This document shows, one piece after another, positions 23,669 through 26,511 of a stretch of DNA of 26,511 nt (positions are counted from its first letter, which is position 1; each line of letters starts with the position of its first letter). This DNA is from an uncultured Clostridia bacterium (GTDB taxonomy: Bacteria; Bacillota; Clostridia; Oscillospirales; CAG-272). The position numbers were made by a program, and so were the translations under genes. Below the pieces are notes generated by a model, which searched no databases, was not told the origin of the DNA, and saw only the letters and a list, made by a program, of their open reading frames with translations. The stretch covers positions 1 through 26,511 of the forward strand of contig CAMOLD010000006.1 of NCBI GenBank assembly GCA_946618395.1. Reading direction: 5' to 3'.

Positions 23669-24940
23669 ATGCAGTTTTCCAAGGAATTGACGCGCCTTTC
23701 CGCACAGGCCGAAGCGGCACTTGCCGGTCGCTTTGCCGAAATTGAAGCCACCGCCTTTGCCAACACCAACCGGGTTATGGACGCCTTCCGCGCCCACCGG
23801 GTGTCGGACGCTCTGTTTCAAGCCAGCAGCGGCTACGGCTTTGGCGATAAGGGGCGCGAGGAACTGGATTCGATTTTTGCCGAACTGATGGGAACCGAGG
23901 CGGCGTTTGTCCGCCATTCCATCGTCAGCGGAACGCATGCGCTTTCCATCGGTCTGTTCGGGCTTTTACGCCCCGGAGATGTGCTTTATTCGGTCGCAGG
24001 GAAGCCGTATGACACGCTGGAACAGGTCATCGGCATTGCCGGGAACGCGGGGGACGGTTCGCTTGCCGATTTTGGCGTTTCCTACCGCCAAACCGACCTG
24101 AACGCCGACGGCAGTTTCCGCACCGAAGAGATTTTGAACAACCTGAAAACTACACCGCAAATCAAGGTGGTGTTCATCCAGCGCTCCAAGGGATACCTCA
24201 ACCGCAAAACTTTGAGCGTGGAGCAACTGGAAAAACTGATATCCGCGGTCAAAGCCCTCCGCAAAGATGTTTACGTGGTGGTGGACAACTGCTACGGCGA
24301 GTTTGTGGAAGCGCGCGAACCGGGACATGCCGGCGCCGACCTTGTCATCGGCTCGCTCATCAAAAATCCGGGCGGCGGAATGGCGGAATGCGGCGCCTAC
24401 CTTGCCGGAACGGCGCGCGCCGTGGAGCTGGCAAGCTACCGGCTGACCTCTGTTGGCGTGGGGGTGGAGCAAGGCGCAACGCTTGGGCAGAACAAGTCGC
24501 TTTACAAGGGGCTTTTCTACGCGCCGCACACGGTTGCCCAGGCGCTCAAAACCGCGCTGTTTGCCGCCTATCTGTTTGAAAAACTCGGCTACACCGTTGA
24601 GCCGAGATGGGACGAGCCGCGATACGATATCATTCAAACGGTGCAAACCGGCTCTGCCGAGGGGCTTTGCGCATTTTGCCGCGGCATTCAAAAGGGAAGC
24701 CCGGTGGATGCGTTTGTCACCCCCGAGCCCTGGGATATGCCCGGCTATTCCGACCGCGTCATTATGGCGGCGGGCGGTTTTACGCAGGGGAGCTCGATTG
24801 AGCTTTCAGCGGACGGGCCTTTGCGCGCTCCCTTTACGGCGTTTTTCCAGGGGGGATTGACCTACGAGAGCGGCAAACTCGGCATCCTTTCGGCGGCGGC
24901 TGAATTGGCGGCAGAACAAGAAAAGGAGAAAGCAAAATGA
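23669..24940 (+). CDS. PF06838-type PLP enzyme (methionine gamma-lyase / aluminium-resistance family)
   Basis: 423 aa fold-type I PLP protein. Visible features are SGYGFGDKG near residue 54, SGTHALS (87-93), VVVDNCYGEF with the PLP-ring Asp (D206), and the likely Schiff-base lysine K232 in GSLIKNPGGG. The late part has PEPWDMPGYSDRVIMAAGGF and ends with a family-like SSIELSADGPLR. Members are annotated as methionine gamma-lyase family or aluminium resistance protein (YnbB in B. subtilis), but the physiological reaction is not settled. Start ATG at 23669 has AGAGG 8 bases upstream. It is 36 bases behind murD, and its stop overlaps the lipoprotein start (ATGA), so it is cotranscribed with both. 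Confidence 0.92.
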   Translation: MQFSKELTRLSAQAEAALAGRFAEIEATAFANTNRVMDAFRAHRVSDALFQASSGYGFGDKGREELDSIFAELMGTEAAFVRHSIVSGTHALSIGLFGLLRPGDVLYSVAGKPYDTLEQVIGIAGNAGDGSLADFGVSYRQTDLNADGSFRTEEILNNLKTTPQIKVVFIQRSKGYLNRKTLSVEQLEKLISAVKALRKDVYVVVDNCYGEFVEAREPGHAGADLVIGSLIKNPGGGMAECGAYLAGTARAVELASYRLTSVGVGVEQGATLGQNKSLYKGLFYAPHTVAQALKTALFAAYLFEKLGYTVEPRWDEPRYDIIQTVQTGSAEGLCAFCRGIQKGSPVDAFVTPEPWDMPGYSDRVIMAAGGFTQGSSIELSADGPLRAPFTAFFQGGLTYESGKLGILSAAAELAAEQEKEKAK

Positions 24941-26025
24941 AATTGGTCAAACGATTGGGCGCGCTCTTGCTTGCCGGCATTTTGCTTGCCACAACACTTT
25001 GCGCCTGCGTCAAAAAAGAGAACGACGCGCCGGATGGAATGATGGTTGCTTCCGCCGCAGGAGTTGATTATATGCTCTATGTTCCAACCACATGGAACCT
25101 CAACACCTTCTACGGCGTTTCGGGTGCCTACCGCGATGCGTCGGCGCAGTCTGCCGTCAGCGTTCAAACCTATGCTTCGGCAACGCTTGCAAGCGCCGAG
25201 GGAGAAAACCGCAACGCGCTGTTTTGGCAAACGTCCGTTCTGCCGCAAATCGAAAGCCGCGCGCTGAACGGAGATGTCAAAGCCTATACCGCAGATGAAG
25301 CGCACGCCGCGCATGCGCTCTATCTGGGTGGTGCGCCTGCGGAATACCGCCATGTCACCGCGCTGGTTCCGGCGCGCGAGGGCGAGCGCGAAACGCTGCA
25401 TTTCGTCTATGTGATTGCCGAGCGGAGCGGGTCGTTCTATGTGCTTTCCTTCTCCGGCACCGAGGCGGCATACAAACTTTGCGAATCGGATTTGGATAAA
25501 ATCATTGCGGAATTTGCCTTTGCCGAAACGCCCTATACCCCTTCCAAAACCGCGTGGAAGCCGGCAAAGGTCAAGGAAGTTCCCGGCGGCATGAAAATTG
25601 CCTCTTCGGACGAGGTCGCCTATCGCTTTTTTGCCCCGGAGACCTGGACGGTCGACGCCTATCAGCGCATTTTTGCGGCGGTGGAGCCGAACGACCGGAC
25701 AAACGTCAGCGTGGTTGCCTACCTGCCTGCCGAGAGCGGAATGTCGGCGGAAGAATTCCACCAAATGACGATTGATCTGATGGCAAAGACCTCGGGCGAA
25801 GGCGCATACGAGGCGATTGCCGAAAAAGAGGGAAAACTGGGCGGCGTTGCGGCAATGGATTACGAGTTCCGCTATACCGTTGGCGGAGCGGTTTATCATT
25901 ACCGCCAGCTGGTCGCCCCTTACCGCGGCATGTTCTATACCATGACCTATACCGCAACCGAGACACATTACGGGGAGCACCTGGAAGAGTTTGAAAGAAT
26001 GGCAACGGAACTGATTTTCCGTTGA
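24937..26025 (+). CDS. Lipoprotein with two tandem PsbP-like domains
   Basis: 362 aa. The N-terminus has basic residues, a hydrophobic core and a lipobox L-C-A-C with lipidation at C24, so it should sit on the outer face of the membrane. The mature part holds two copies of one domain of about 155-165 residues. Copy 1 begins GMMVASAAGVDYMLYVPTTWN (about 34) and copy 2 GGMKIASSDEVAYRFFAPETW (about 215). Each continues with an NVSVVAY-like strand and ends with a helix after an SFYVLSFSGTE or MFYTMTYTATE strand. The fold resembles PsbP/DUF1795-type domains; function is unknown. GGAG lies 8 bases before the ATG, which overlaps the upstream stop. Confidence 0.88.
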   Translation: MKLVKRLGALLLAGILLATTLCACVKKENDAPDGMMVASAAGVDYMLYVPTTWNLNTFYGVSGAYRDASAQSAVSVQTYASATLASAEGENRNALFWQTSVLPQIESRALNGDVKAYTADEAHAAHALYLGGAPAEYRHVTALVPAREGERETLHFVYVIAERSGSFYVLSFSGTEAAYKLCESDLDKIIAEFAFAETPYTPSKTAWKPAKVKEVPGGMKIASSDEVAYRFFAPETWTVDAYQRIFAAVEPNDRTNVSVVAYLPAESGMSAEEFHQMTIDLMAKTSGEGAYEAIAEKEGKLGGVAAMDYEFRYTVGGAVYHYRQLVAPYRGMFYTMTYTATETHYGEHLEEFERMATELIFR

Positions 26026-26035
26026 GGATGCAGAA

Positions 26036-26511
26036 ATGAAAGAGATTTATTTGGATAACAGCGCAACCACGGCGCTTTGCGCGCCGGCAAAAGCGGCAAT
26101 GACCGCGGCAATGGAAGTTTACGGCAATCCGTCCTCGCTCCATGCCGCCGGGAACCGGGCAAACGACCTTTTGGAGTCCTGCCGCAGGGAGATTGCCGCA
26201 ACGCTCGGCGTGCGCCGCCCGGAGCCGGGGGAATTGATTTTTACCGGTAGCGGGAGCGAGGGGGATAACCTTGCCGTTCTGGGAACGGCGTTTGCCAAAC
26301 CGCGCCGCGCAGGCGGAAGGGTGATTGCCACCAATTCCGAGCACCCCGGCGTGGAAAGTGCGCTGAAATTGTTGGAGTCCCGCGGCTTTGACGTTGTCCG
26401 TGTTCCAACCGAACAGGGCGTTCTGAATTTGGACTTTTTGAAATCCGCGCTGAATGAAAAGACCTTTTTGGTCAGTCTGATGGCGGTCAACAACGAAACC
26501 GGCGCCGCCTA
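26036..26511 (+). CDS. Cysteine desulfurase (NifS/IscS family), 3' end outside window
   Basis: Only the first 158 residues are in the window. The start ATG at 26036 has GAGG upstream and lies 10 bases behind the lipoprotein stop. Family motifs seen are YLDNSATT (5-12), GNPSSLHAAG (30-39), a PLP-phosphate loop written GSGSEGDN where SGGTEADN is usual, the PLP-stacking His in SEHP (H103), and MAVNNETGA (149-157). The PLP lysine and the sulfur-carrying Cys lie beyond the edge, so completeness and class (I or II) cannot be judged. Such genes often precede thiI or an Fe-S scaffold, which cannot be seen here. Confidence 0.93.
   Translation, partial: MKEIYLDNSATTALCAPAKAAMTAAMEVYGNPSSLHAAGNRANDLLESCRREIAATLGVRRPEPGELIFTGSGSEGDNLAVLGTAFAKPRRAGGRVIATNSEHPGVESALKLLESRGFDVVRVPTEQGVLNLDFLKSALNEKTFLVSLMAVNNETGAA

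Noticed and set aside
1..26511. CRISPR arrays, insertion sequences, tRNA or rRNA genes, prophage remnants
   Set aside because: I looked for repeated spacers, terminal inverted repeats with transposase, CCA-ended cloverleafs and phage motifs and saw none.

Overview
The window looks like chromosomal core-genome DNA from a low-profile member of the Clostridia (Firmicutes). I infer this from a glg operon with separate GlgC and GlgD, Rex, a DnaD plus DnaI-type helicase-loader pair, a YwlE-type phosphatase, and strong AGGAGG-like ribosome binding sites combined with TTGACA/TATAAT promoters. GC is moderately high (about 55 % by eye). No genus can be assigned from this stretch. I see no rRNA, tRNA, CRISPR array, transposase, integrase or phage gene, and no gene-free stretch longer than about 215 bases.

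Layout. (1) 1-2183, plus strand: the 3' part of mutL, then tgt, ending in a bidirectional terminator. (2) 2238-10502, minus strand: a complete five-gene glycogen operon, glgB-glgC-glgD-glgA-glgP, from one near-consensus promoter. GlgC/GlgD make ADP-glucose, GlgA polymerises it, GlgB branches the chain and GlgP releases glucose-1-phosphate. (3) 10663-13816, minus strand: rpsO-pnp plus a small tail-anchored unknown protein, with its own promoter and terminator. The rpsO and pnp leaders both hold mutually exclusive RNA helices around the ribosome binding site and are the best candidates for undescribed regulation here. (4) 13880-19894, minus strand: dCMP deaminase, YwlE-like phosphatase, rimI, tsaD, rex, dnaD, dnaI, then a terminator and a helical unknown protein just behind it. 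(5) 20000-22012, minus strand: a divergent type IIA topoisomerase B subunit with its own promoter and terminator and no A subunit beside it. (6) 22226-26511, plus strand: murD, a PF06838-type PLP enzyme, a lipoprotein made of two tandem copies of one domain, and the start of a cysteine desulfurase cut by the window edge.

Most genes are housekeeping. I do not see a clear new defence or mobile system. The items most worth following are the pnp and rpsO leader RNAs, the lone topoisomerase B subunit, the two small unknown proteins, the duplicated lipoprotein, and the redox regulator Rex sitting in front of two replication-initiation genes. All structure statements are by-eye pairing, not computed folds.
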